64,000 bases of DNA from an uncultured Verrucomicrobiae bacterium (GTDB lineage Bacteria; Verrucomicrobiota; Verrucomicrobiia; Limisphaerales; AAA164-E04), in NCBI GenBank assembly GCA_951813855.1, contig OX638380.1:4308518-4372517 (forward strand). Reading direction: 5' to 3'. Below, piece after piece: positions 8,775 through 17,638 of this stretch. Made by a program: the position numbers and the translations under genes. Under the pieces are notes generated by a model. It made no database searches and was not told the origin of the DNA. It saw only the letters and a list, made by a program, of their open reading frames with translations. The first letter of the stretch is position 1, and each line of letters opens with the position of its first letter.

Positions 8775-9426
8775 ATTCCTTCCTGGTCGCCGTCGAATTC
8801 ATCAGGCCACCCAGAGTAGCGGAAGCCGTTTGATGCCGCAAGCCCTTTCTTCGCCGTCTCGGCGGCGAAATTTTGGAGCGCAAACCACCAGATTCCGGCC
8901 ACGGCGAGCGAGCGTCCGCCCGGCGACCATCCCCAACGCAGGAGAACTCGCCGCGGACATCGTCGATGACGGATCGAGATTCCTTCCTGGTCGCCGTCGA
9001 ATTCATCAGGCCACCCAGAGTAGCGGAAGCCGTTTGATGCCGCAAGCCCTTTCTTCGCCGTCTCGGCGGCGAAATCCTGGAGCGCAAACCACCACCTTCC
9101 GGCCACGGCGAGCGAGCGTCCGCCCGGCGACCATCCCCAACGCAGGAGAACTCGCCGCGGACATCGTCGATGACGGATCGAGATTCCTTCCTGGTCGCCG
9201 TCGAATTCATCAGGCCACCCAGAGTAGCGGAAGCCGTTTGATGCCGCAAGCCCTTTCTTCGCCGTCTCGGCGGCGAAATCCTGGAGCGCAAACCACCACC
9301 TTCCGGCCACGGCGAGCGAGCGTCCGCCCGGCGACCATCCCCAACGCAGGAGAACTCGCCGCGGACATCGTCGATGACGGATCGAGATTCCTTCCTGGTC
9401 GCCGTCGAATTCATCAGGCCACCCAG
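8775..9426. repeat. 204-bp tandem repeat array 1 (three units plus 40 bp)
   Basis: Units start at 8775, 8979, 9183 and 9387 (each ATTCCTTCCTGG), exactly 204 bp apart; the last is cut after 40 bp. Units two and three look identical by eye; unit one differs in two short patches. Because 204 is a multiple of three, three frames stay open through the array: plus 8740-9432, minus 8689-9447 and minus 8759-9457. No known domain is recognised in any of them, so none is called as a gene. A second array of the same unit is at 38129-38710. Confidence 0.93.
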
Positions 9427-9453
9427 AATTGATGTGAAGCCTGTCACCCCCGA

Positions 9454-10704
9454 TCACAGAAAGCTAATCCGTAGCTGGCGTTCTTGAAGCCAAGGCACAG
9501 CGATGTCGGTTTCATCGTAGGCGGCATTGAGAAGGAACGGATTGTTTGCCCGTCGACCGATCCGGACTTCGATGCCGTCGTTGCCGATCATGATGTCCGC
9601 CGGTGCTTTGATAAAGTTCCGGAATAGCGTGCGGGATTTCGCGGTCTTCTTGTCATTGCCGATCCGAACGGCCAGCAGCCGATACAGGCAGCTAGCCATG
9701 AGAGTGAGTTGCAGGTCGAGATAAATCTTCATCGGCATGGCCGCGGACAGTGCCTCCATGTGGAAGAAGTCGATCGCGTCAGCGATGGCGTTCTCGATCA
9801 CCATTTACCGGGCATAGCGGTCGCCGAGTTGGCTGGCAGGCGTTTTCATCTGGTTAGTGAACAGCAAGGTGGGTTGTTTCTGACCCAAATCGCACACGGC
9901 GAGCTGCCGGATGTCTTCGGGATAGCCGGAGATCTGTACGCGTTGGTCCAGCACCCGCGGCGTGCGGTAGATACGTCCGACATTGTTTAAACGCACCAGT
10001 TTCCAGTCACTCTGCGGCAAGGTGGCAATAGCATCGAGCAGCGATTTAGAACGTTTGCGCCGAGTCAGAAAATCAATACCCATGGCGTTGATTCGTCCGA
10101 GATTAGCATGAGTCGTCAGCCTAGAATCGAAGACTAACTCTCTGGGCGGTCCGCCGTGGCATTGCTCCCAAAACTCGATGAAGCGGAGAATTTCGTCGTT
10201 CTGATCCTTCTTGAGGACTTGGGCGTTGGCGTAACAGAACAGGCGAGCATCGGCATCACGGGCCAAGAATGCCAGGATGCCTTTCTGCCTGGGCTTCACT
10301 TGGAGACATCGTGTTTTTCGATGGGCGTTTCTGGATCCTTGCCATGCCAGAGGATGGCAAGGATCCAGATCGAAGGAACCATCCCCTTCAAGGTCGGTTT
10401 CCAAGCTATTCAGTGCCCGGTGTCAGCGGTCCATGAGAACGAGGCACCGTTTCGGGTCGACGCGCCCGGAATACTCGGTCAGGGTGGAGTGTTTCGGCAT
10501 GACGTTCAATCCGGCGAACAAGGCGATTCCAAGATCGAGAATGTCGGTCATGACATGCGGCGGCCTGTCCAACCCCCAGAGTTTCAATGCTAACAGAGAC
10601 CGGAATGCATGACTCGCGGGGATCATCGCGCTACCCGGCATGTCGCTGTCATTAACAATTTGATCGAGATTGAGCCGGACGAGTTCGGGGACGAACAAAA
10701 ACAA
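9454..10704 (-). pseudogene. IS4-superfamily transposase remnant with two nonsense codons
   Basis: One frame from 10704 to 9454 reads as a DDE transposase: an N-terminal segment with HAFRSLLALKLWG, then KGILAFLARDADARLFCYA, GGPPRELVFDSRLTTHANLG (second catalytic-type D), and VIENAIADAIDFFHMEAL (candidate catalytic E). It is broken by TGA at 10423-10425 (MDR*HRALNSLETD, probably from TGG) and TAA at 9805-9807 (RYAR*MVIEN, probably from CAA). The region around the first catalytic aspartate is replaced by a 15-bp hairpin at 10331-10368. Total length matches a transposase of about 415 residues. It sits directly after a DruA-like fragment on the same strand. Confidence 0.72.
10331..10368. repeat. 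Perfect 15-bp inverted repeat inside the dead transposase
   Basis: CTGGATCCTTGCCAT (10331-10345) and ATGGCAAGGATCCAG (10354-10368) form a hairpin with an 8-base loop. It lies where the first catalytic motif should be, so it looks like a local inverted duplication that destroyed the motif. Confidence 0.85.
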
Positions 10705-10714
10705 ACCGCCGAAT

Positions 10715-10953
10715 TCAGTGTGCAGTCGTTGCGGTGCCAGATGGACGACACTTGAACACTCCGCTTTGCCAACCGGCTAAAGCCAACCACCGGCCTTGGT
10801 ACTCGGCAACATAACGCAGACCGCGTCCGGCAAAGCCTTTGAAACCCAAGCGATGGTTCTGATCCATCAGCGAATCCCAGCGTCTTCGCTCACTGCCCTT
10901 CACCTATCGAACGGTTACCAGCTTGAGGTTGATTTTGGCGTCCCTGAAGAACC
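10715..10953 (-). pseudogene. DruA-like (DUF4338) fragment
   Basis: The minus strand reads INLKLVTVR, a TAG at 10904-10906, then VKGSERRRWDSLMDQNHRLG followed by LRYVAEYQGRWLALAGWQSG. This is the central part of the DUF4338 family (now named after Druantia DruA), which is also found beside transposase genes. The usual continuation after the FKC segment is replaced by unrelated codons and a stop, and the N terminus is missing. With one internal stop and both ends lost, it cannot be functional. The contact with the transposase remnant downstream suggests a former IS accessory gene, not a defence system. Confidence 0.6.
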
Positions 10954-11161
10954 AATAACGACCAGAGAGTGAAAAAGCCAGCTTTATGTTCCCATCTCGA
11001 AGGCGATAAAGTTTCGTCTCTACGGTGAAGGGAAAAAGCGAAATATGGCCCAAAATCGGTGACATTGGCCTCTAGCGATTAGCGTGAAAAAATCCTGTCG
11101 AACCGGGACTTGCCGCTTTACCTGATCGGATTCGCCGGTTAGATTGTCGCCCCTAAAACTG

Positions 11162-13594
11162 ATGACGAAGCAATCGTGTTCGAATAGGGGCCGGCTCTGG
11201 CGGTGGAGTTGGCTGACGCTGGCCTGTTGGCTGGCGACGGCGGGAGTTCGCGCCTCCGAGGCACAAGTTCATCCGGACGGTTTCGCAATCGAGAAACTCT
11301 ACGACGTGCCCAAAGATACCCAGGGTTCTTGGGTGTCGATGGCGGTAGACGACCGCGGCAGGCTCTATTGCTCCGATCAAGGCAAACAGGGAATTTATCG
11401 CATCACTCTGGGGACAGCAGCTCCGAAAGTAGAAAGGATTCCGGTCGAAATTTCCGCGGCTCACGGGTTGCTTTGGGCCGCCGACAGCCTGTATGTCGTG
11501 GTCAATGGAGGGGGGATCGGCGGCAACGGTTCCGGACTGTATCGAGTTACCGATTCCGACGGAGACGATCTCTTGGATAAAGTGCAGTCGTTGCGCCGGA
11601 TGCAAGGGGGAGGAGAGCACGGGCCTCATGCGGTCGTGTTGGCTCCGGACGGCCAAGGACTTTACGTTCTGGGCGGCAACCATACTCAGATTCCCGAACC
11701 GGAAACCTACGCGGTCTTGCCGAATTACGCCGAAGATCAGTTGCTGCCCCGCATGACCGACGCCCGGGGGCACGCCCGTTCTATCAAAGCTCCGGGAGGT
11801 TGGATTGCGCTGACCGATTTGCAGGGGGAGTCGTGGAAGCTGTTTTCGGCCGGATTCCGGAATCAGTACGATATCGCCTTTAATCACGACGGGGAGATGT
11901 TCACTTACGATTCGGATATGGAATGGGATAGCGGCACGCCGTGGTATCGGCCGACCCGCATCTATCATTGCACCAGCGGCAGCGAATTCGGTTGGCGAAC
12001 CGGCACGGGCAAGTTCCCGGTTTGGTATCCGGATACGTTACCGCCGGCTCTGGATGTCGGTCCAGGATCGCCCACGGGGGTAGTTTCCGGACTCGGAGCG
12101 GCTTTTCCTTCGAAGTATCAGCATGCGATTTACGCTTTCGATTGGACCTACGGTACGATCTACGCCTTGCATCTCCATCCGGAAGGTTCCAGTTACCGGG
12201 CGGAAAAAGAAGAATTCGTGACCGGCGTTCCGTTACCGGTGACCGACGGGGTTATCGGCAAGGACGGTCATTTTTATTTTGCGGTCGGCGGCCGGGGAAC
12301 GCAGTCGGCCTTGTATCGCGTGCACTATGTCGGCGATCAATCCGTCGAACTGAAACCGCGCCAGGACGATCAGGCGGCCCAGTTGCGGGAACTGCGCCGT
12401 CATCTCGAACGATACCATGAGGAAAATCCGGCGGCCGTCACTACCGTTTGGCCCCATTTGGGACACGAGGACCGGTTCGTCCGTTACGCCGCCCGGGTAG
12501 CGCTGGAGCATCAACCGGTCAGCCTCTGGCGGGCCCGAGCCTTGGCCGAAACCGATCCTCGGACGGCCTTGTCGGCTTTGTTGGCTCTGGTCCGGCAAGG
12601 CGAGGCGTCGCAACAACGAGCGGTGGTCGGCGCCCTCGGCCGGTTGCCGTTCTCGGAAATGACGGAGGCCGAACAATTGGAAGTGCTTCGCGTGTTGTCG
12701 TTGGGTTTCATCCGCATGGGACCGCCCGACGAAGCTCAGGCGAACCAGCTGGCGCAAACCTATTCGCCTTACTATCCCGCGGCTACGGACGCCTTGAACC
12801 GGGAATTGGTGTCTTTGTTAGTCTATCTCGGAGCCGGCGACGTGGTGGCCAAAACCGTGCCCTTGATGAGTCAGGAAGCGATCGGCGCCGAGGAAATCGA
12901 AATCGACGATCGTTTGCTGAACCGGTCGCGACAGTACGGCGGGAGTTTTCTCAATCAGAAGGCGAATAATCCGCAACGGCAACAAATTCATTACGCCTTT
13001 GCGCTCAAGAACGTTAAGGAAGGTTGGACTCCGGCCTTGCGGCGGGATTTTTTCACCTGGTTCGCGAAGGCGCGGAATTTCAGGGGCGGCGCCAGTTTCG
13101 CCGGCTTCCTCGACAATTTTCGCAAGGAGGCCTTGGCTCAAATCGACGATCCGGTCGAGAAAGCGGCGATGATCGAGTTGAGCCGTTCCGAGGTTCGGCA
13201 GGTGCCCGAGGGGTATGAAGCGGCGACGCAGTTGGAACTGGGCATGTTGGCCGGCATGTTATACGACCGGAAAGTCCTGAGGGTCAAGGCGGGTTCGAAG
13301 GTGGCGTTGAAGGTAATCAATAACGATCCGGCCCTGATGATGCATAATTTCGCGCTTTGCCAACCGGGCAAGTTGCTCACGGTGATTCAGGCTTCGTTAT
13401 TGATCGGGCCGCGAGCCATCGAGTTGAATTTCGTGCCGGATATCCCCGAAGTGCTGGCCGCCACGCCGCAAATCGCGGCGGGGCGAAGTTATACGCTTTA
13501 TTTCGAAGCCCCGGCTAAACCCGATTCGTATCCCTACGTTTGCACCTATCCCGGTCACGGGCAACTGATGCGCGGGGTAATGATCGTGGAATAG
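11162..13594 (+). CDS. Exported beta-propeller protein with C-terminal cupredoxin (azurin-like) domain
   Basis: About 810 residues. A signal peptide (residues ~10-35, WSWLTLACWLATAGVRA) is followed by an NHL/PQQ-dehydrogenase-like six-bladed propeller (~40-400: AVDDRGRLYCSDQGKQGIYR, FAVGGRGTQSALYRVHYVG), a helical HEAT-like linker (~420-680), and a blue-copper domain (~690-end). Copper ligands can be placed: His in MMHNF, Cys in YVCTYPGH, His in PGH and Met in LMRGVM. Such fusions are typical of PVC bacteria and are expected to be periplasmic electron-transfer proteins or oxidases of unknown substrate (family knowledge). A TTG at 11144 is an alternative start; ATG at 11162 is preferred. It ends 1 bp from the stop of the convergent FG-GAP gene. 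Confidence 0.85.
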   Translation: MTKQSCSNRGRLWRWSWLTLACWLATAGVRASEAQVHPDGFAIEKLYDVPKDTQGSWVSMAVDDRGRLYCSDQGKQGIYRITLGTAAPKVERIPVEISAAHGLLWAADSLYVVVNGGGIGGNGSGLYRVTDSDGDDLLDKVQSLRRMQGGGEHGPHAVVLAPDGQGLYVLGGNHTQIPEPETYAVLPNYAEDQLLPRMTDARGHARSIKAPGGWIALTDLQGESWKLFSAGFRNQYDIAFNHDGEMFTYDSDMEWDSGTPWYRPTRIYHCTSGSEFGWRTGTGKFPVWYPDTLPPALDVGPGSPTGVVSGLGAAFPSKYQHAIYAFDWTYGTIYALHLHPEGSSYRAEKEEFVTGVPLPVTDGVIGKDGHFYFAVGGRGTQSALYRVHYVGDQSVELKPRQDDQAAQLRELRRHLERYHEENPAAVTTVWPHLGHEDRFVRYAARVALEHQPVSLWRARALAETDPRTALSALLALVRQGEASQQRAVVGALGRLPFSEMTEAEQLEVLRVLSLGFIRMGPPDEAQANQLAQTYSPYYPAATDALNRELVSLLVYLGAGDVVAKTVPLMSQEAIGAEEIEIDDRLLNRSRQYGGSFLNQKANNPQRQQIHYAFALKNVKEGWTPALRRDFFTWFAKARNFRGGASFAGFLDNFRKEALAQIDDPVEKAAMIELSRSEVRQVPEGYEAATQLELGMLAGMLYDRKVLRVKAGSKVALKVINNDPALMMHNFALCQPGKLLTVIQASLLIGPRAIELNFVPDIPEVLAATPQIAAGRSYTLYFEAPAKPDSYPYVCTYPGHGQLMRGVMIVE

Positions 13595-13595
13595 G

Positions 13596-15266
13596 TTAGT
13601 CGGCGCTGGCGCCTTCGGTCAATACGTGCCGGCGGTTGGTTGGCAGCCGGTTCCAGGTTTCTTCCTGGCCGTTGGGCCAACGGACTTCGACGCGGTCGAT
13701 GACGGTCTGCCGGTCCAGTCCGAAGTGGAGCCGCAAGTCGTCGGCGCCTTGGTATCCCCGTCCGGCTCGCACCTCGTCGACCCGAACGATTTTTCCGGCG
13801 GTCAGCCGAACCCGGGCACCGACGGCCGAACGATTGCTTTGGGTGCCGACCAGCTGGAGCAAAGTCCAGTGACGGTCGGTTTTCGTTTCGTTGACGATGA
13901 CGGTAGGGCGGGAGCGGGCGTTTTGCACGACGATGTCGATATCGCCGTCGTTATCCAGATCGCCGAAAACCGCTCCCCGGCTGCTTTCGACGACGCCCAA
14001 GGCGTCTCCCGAACGGCCGGCGATATCGGAAAACCGATTTCCGTCCCAGGATAACAATTGGTTGCTTTGTTTGTAGGTGCTGGCTCCGTTGTATTGTTCT
14101 ACGGTGTCTTGGAGATGGCCGGCGGCGATGAACAATTCCGGTCGGCCGTCGTTGTCCAGGTCCGGAAAACCGCAGCCCCAAGTGACCCGATGCAGCGATC
14201 CGACGCCGGAACCGGTGGCGGCGCTGACGTCTTGAAACTGGCCGCTCCCCAAATTGCGGTAGAGGGTATTCGCCTGGTTTTGGTAGGTCGTGACGAGCAG
14301 GTCGAACCGGCCGTCGCCGTCGTAGTCGCCGGCGTTGACGCCCATGGTCCCTTGAGGGTCGCCGAATTCGTCGAACGCCACCCCGGCCAGCAAGGCCGTT
14401 TCCTTGAACGTGCCGTCGCCTTGATTCCGGAAGAGAAAATTGCCCTTGATGTCGTTGCCGACGAAGATATCGGTCCAGCCGTCGTCGTCGAAATCGAGGC
14501 AGACTGTGCCCATGCCGTAACTGGTTTTGCGGTCGATGCCCGCGGTTTCGCTCACGTCTTCGAAGCGGCCGCCGCCCAAATTGCGGTAGAGCCGATCGGG
14601 TTGGGGAGGGTAAGTCCGAGGGTCGCAATACACGGGAATATCGGCATGGCGGCAGGGAACGAAGGCGGCGACGTCGAATTCGAGATAGTTGCTTACATAG
14701 AGATCGAGCAGGCCGTCGCGGTCAAAATCCAGAAAGGAGCAACCGGCGCCGAACAAGGAATCGTCGACTCCCGCTTCCCGAGCGACATCGGTGAACCGGC
14801 CGTCGCCGTCGTTGCGAAGCAAGAGATTGGGCCCGTAATTGGTGACGTAGATGTCCTGATCGCCGTCGTTGTCGTAATCGGCCACCGCGCAGCCCATTGC
14901 GTAGCCGGAATCGGCGGCGTCGCCGCTTTGCCGGGTGACGTTCGTAAAACGCCAATTGCCGTCGTTGCGGTAGAGCGCGTTGCTTGGAGCGGGGGAGTCG
15001 CTCGAGGGGGCGAGCGATGCGCCGTTGAGCAGGTAGATATCCAGGTCGCCGTCGTTGTCGTAATCGATTAATCCCAGTCCGGAAGCGATATTTTCCATCA
15101 AGTACCGGTGGCCCGAACTACCGTCGTCGTGCCGAAAATCGATACCGCTGGAAAGGCCGGCGTCGCGTAACTGAATCGCTTGATCGGCTAGCGGAGCCAG
15201 CCCGATCGAAAGGTAAATTCCTATCGTTCGACAGAGAGAGTTTCGCAATCGGTTCCGGTGACTCAT
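13596..15266 (-). CDS. FG-GAP/VCBS repeat protein with ASPIC/UnbV domain (CRTAC1-like)
   Basis: A 556-residue secreted protein. After a signal peptide it has repeated calcium-binding FG-GAP/VCBS motifs (LIDYDNDGDLDIYLLNGAS, VADYDNDGDQDIYVTNYGP, FLDFDRDGLLDLYVSN and others) that form an integrin-like propeller. It ends in an ASPIC/UnbV domain at about residues 470-545 (NRSAVGARVRLTAG, FGLDRQTVIDRVEVRWPNGQ). The function of the family is unknown; it is abundant in Planctomycetes and Verrucomicrobia and thought to act on or bind surface polymers. Its ATG overlaps the stop of the TPR gene upstream by 4 bp, so the two are co-translated. Confidence 0.88.
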   Translation of the reverse strand: MSHRNRLRNSLCRTIGIYLSIGLAPLADQAIQLRDAGLSSGIDFRHDDGSSGHRYLMENIASGLGLIDYDNDGDLDIYLLNGASLAPSSDSPAPSNALYRNDGNWRFTNVTRQSGDAADSGYAMGCAVADYDNDGDQDIYVTNYGPNLLLRNDGDGRFTDVAREAGVDDSLFGAGCSFLDFDRDGLLDLYVSNYLEFDVAAFVPCRHADIPVYCDPRTYPPQPDRLYRNLGGGRFEDVSETAGIDRKTSYGMGTVCLDFDDDGWTDIFVGNDIKGNFLFRNQGDGTFKETALLAGVAFDEFGDPQGTMGVNAGDYDGDGRFDLLVTTYQNQANTLYRNLGSGQFQDVSAATGSGVGSLHRVTWGCGFPDLDNDGRPELFIAAGHLQDTVEQYNGASTYKQSNQLLSWDGNRFSDIAGRSGDALGVVESSRGAVFGDLDNDGDIDIVVQNARSRPTVIVNETKTDRHWTLLQLVGTQSNRSAVGARVRLTAGKIVRVDEVRAGRGYQGADDLRLHFGLDRQTVIDRVEVRWPNGQEETWNRLPTNRRHVLTEGASAD

Positions 15267-16636
15267 GGATTCAGGTTTTCGAGCTGATTCAGCCGTTGCC
15301 GGTATCGTTGATTATTCGGAGCCAGGCGCAACGCTTCGGCGGCCGCTTCCGTCGCTTCTGGCAACTTTCCGTTTACGAACGAAGCCCAAGCGAGCAAATC
15401 GTAATTGCGAGCTTCGGGCATCACGGCCACCAGTTTTCGGATCAACTCCAGAGCGGTTTCCAGTTCGGTCCGGGATTGCAGATAGTAACGGCTCAGGTTA
15501 TGCAGCGCTTGAACTTGATCGGGGCGGCGCTTGAGCACTTCCTGCAGGATCTGAACCCCGGATTCGGGAGTGTTCGACTGGAGCAGCAAAGTGCCCAAAT
15601 CGACGCGGTAGCCTAGTTGTTCCGGTTCTAGTTCGACCAATCGTTTCAGGCTGGCCGTCGCTAAGCCGAATTGCCGTCGTTTCCGGTAGTAATCGACCAG
15701 CAGGCGGTGGGGTTGGGAAAGATCCGGAGCGAGGCGGACGGTTTGTTTCAAATGCCTCACGGCCGCCGGTTCGTCTTGGCCTTGCAGTAAATGCAGGGCG
15801 ACCTTCAGGTGCAGGGAAGCGGCCAAGGCGCGCATTTCCTCTTCGTTGTTCCGGTCGGCGTTGAGGCGGTCGGCCCGGCTGTCGGCTTGACGGTTGAGTT
15901 TTTCGAAGGTTTTCAGGCTGAGTGCCGCCGCTTGATCTTGGCCCAGTCGTTGTTGCGTTTGCCATAGAGCGTAGACTACCGGCGACTCTTCGGGCGCCAA
16001 CCGGTACGCCGCTTGCAAGTGATCGAGAGCCTTTTCGTAGGCTTGTTCTTTGGTGTAAGATTGTCCCAACAAGAGCCGGGGAAGGTAATTATCCGGTTCC
16101 GAGCGGGCGGCGATTCGGTAATGTTCTCGGGACAGTTCGAATTCCCCGAGCCGGGTCAGCAACATGCCCAAGGCGATGCGGGGCCGAGCGAGGTCAGGGT
16201 TGATTCGGCAAGCTTCTTCTAACAAGGGCCGGGCCAGATCCAGACGATCTTCTTTGACGAACAAGTCGGCCAAAAAACCCATCAACTCCGGTTTTACCGG
16301 CGCTAGCAGCAATCCGGCCGAGGCCGTTTTTTTGGCGGCTTCCCGAAGTCCCATTTGACTCTGGACTCTAGCCAGAATCAGATGCAATCCGGGAGAAGAA
16401 GGGGCGGTATCGAGTAACGCATCAATCACGGCCTGCAGATAGCCGCGACTGGACTGGGGCGTGAATTCAGGAAAATCTTGGGAAGCGACCCGATCATCGG
16501 CCGCACCGTAGTCGGCGGTTAGCAGCAGGAGCGCCAGCGCCGTCGGTCGCCAAGTTCGGGTTACCCTGAGACGACAACCTTTCGCGAATGCTACAGCTCC
16601 GATCGAGAGGGCCTTGGTGGTTTGAGGTGACGGCAT
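15263..16636 (-). CDS. Exported tetratricopeptide-repeat protein
   Basis: About 457 residues with an N-terminal hydrophobic stretch (RPTALALLLLTADYGAADD) and many 34-residue TPR units, for example NPDLARPRIALGMLLTRLGE, EQAYEKALDHLQAAYRLAPE and AAVRHLKQTVRLAPDLSQPH. It is a protein-interaction scaffold, probably periplasmic. The start is uncertain: ATG at 16636 is given; a GTG at 16657 follows the methyltransferase stop without a gap. The downstream FG-GAP gene overlaps by 4 bp. TPR plus FG-GAP/UnbV pairs are a recurrent PVC arrangement, so the two probably work together (inference). Confidence 0.82.
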   Translation of the reverse strand: MPSPQTTKALSIGAVAFAKGCRLRVTRTWRPTALALLLLTADYGAADDRVASQDFPEFTPQSSRGYLQAVIDALLDTAPSSPGLHLILARVQSQMGLREAAKKTASAGLLLAPVKPELMGFLADLFVKEDRLDLARPLLEEACRINPDLARPRIALGMLLTRLGEFELSREHYRIAARSEPDNYLPRLLLGQSYTKEQAYEKALDHLQAAYRLAPEESPVVYALWQTQQRLGQDQAAALSLKTFEKLNRQADSRADRLNADRNNEEEMRALAASLHLKVALHLLQGQDEPAAVRHLKQTVRLAPDLSQPHRLLVDYYRKRRQFGLATASLKRLVELEPEQLGYRVDLGTLLLQSNTPESGVQILQEVLKRRPDQVQALHNLSRYYLQSRTELETALELIRKLVAVMPEARNYDLLAWASFVNGKLPEATEAAAEALRLAPNNQRYRQRLNQLENLNP

Positions 16637-16657
16637 TTTAAATATCCCGATAACCAC

Positions 16658-17458
16658 TTAGGCATCATAGATCTTCTTTAATTGGATAGCGATTTCCGCC
16701 TTGGCAAGCGATCTGACCCCGGCGGTTTGTCCGGCTATTTCTGCCCAGTTCACGCTACGCAGGGCCTCTATCACCCCATCCATTAGTTCTCTGATAAAGT
16801 AGTGGGTCATTTTTGACAAGTGCCTAAAATTCGTCGTGGTTATGCGACCGGCATAAAAGCCGACGCGACGCATAGCGAAATTAGCCTTTTGAGGCGTCGT
16901 GTAGCCAATTAGATGATCCACCGACGGCGGGATAAGCTTGGGACGATCGACTCCGTGCCTGGTCCATATCTGCCAGGCACAAGGAACGTCGTGCGGTTTG
17001 CCGAATCGCCGGAACGCTCGGCTTTCGAGGTCTTTGTCTTCGGTTAGACGGAATCTTGGATGAAGGCGGTTTTGAACGCTCATCTTGCGGAAGGTGCGCG
17101 GCACGATAAATGCGATCTCGTCGGCATGAATTGCCGCTCGGTTGAAGAATTGTACCGCGGTGCCGGCGTTTTTGCCGAACGGTGGATTACCGACGATCAC
17201 GATTGCGGAATGTGCCGCCGCGTAAGCTGCCAGGTCGAATTGCAAGAAATCCGACCGGATAATTTGGGGAGCTTTCGGGACAATATCCAGGGCGCAGACC
17301 TTTTTCCCGGCATTCAGTAATGGCCGAATGAACGCCCCGGTACCGGCAGCCGGTTCGACAAATAGCACGTCGGGGTCACGCCAGCGTTCGATCACCCGAG
17401 CGACATACGCCTCTGCCAGTTCCGGGCGAGTGTAGAACTGATCCAACTTGGTCACCAC
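16658..17458 (-). CDS. Orphan DNA adenine-N6 methyltransferase-like protein
   Basis: A 266-residue class I SAM-dependent methyltransferase. Motif I is FVEPAAGTGAFIRPL (residues ~33-47); an acidic loop VCALDIVP follows. The catalytic motif IV NPPFG (~90) is of the N/D-PP-Y/F type that defines amino-methyltransferases acting on adenine N6 (or cytosine N4). No restriction endonuclease or specificity subunit is nearby. GTG start at 17458; its stop abuts the TPR gene, so it may be first in that operon. Role could be epigenetic or a remnant of a mobile element; the frame is complete. An rRNA or protein-glutamine methyltransferase is less likely given the size and lack of family motifs. Confidence 0.72.
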   Translation of the reverse strand: MVTKLDQFYTRPELAEAYVARVIERWRDPDVLFVEPAAGTGAFIRPLLNAGKKVCALDIVPKAPQIIRSDFLQFDLAAYAAAHSAIVIVGNPPFGKNAGTAVQFFNRAAIHADEIAFIVPRTFRKMSVQNRLHPRFRLTEDKDLESRAFRRFGKPHDVPCAWQIWTRHGVDRPKLIPPSVDHLIGYTTPQKANFAMRRVGFYAGRITTTNFRHLSKMTHYFIRELMDGVIEALRSVNWAEIAGQTAGVRSLAKAEIAIQLKKIYDA

Positions 17459-17638
17459 CTTGTTCCTGACGATAGTTCGTGCCGGGCGATGAGATCGTCA
17501 AATCACCACAGTTCCCCGATCATGCAAACCTCGCACGCCGTCGCTCATCTCGGGGAGATTGGCCGATTGGGGAACATCGTGGCGGAAGCGGCATTCAGTG
17601 CCCTGCCAGGTTAAATCGACAGTTCGGTTGGAAGGTCG

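Noticed and set aside
8775-9426. Possible CRISPR array
   Set aside because: Repeat units are 204 bp and contiguous, with no short repeat-spacer alternation and no cas genes.
8689-9457. Repeat-array frames as real proteins
   Set aside because: Three overlapping frames are open only because the unit length is a multiple of three; no ribosome binding site or known domain picks one of them.
10715-10953. Druantia defence system
   Set aside because: Only a truncated DruA-like fragment with an internal stop; none of the other Druantia genes is present.
12448-12470. Sequence like the 16-bp junction motif inside the propeller gene
   Set aside because: CCCCATTTGGGACACGAGG only resembles the motif, lies in intact coding sequence and has no hairpin partner; chance similarity.
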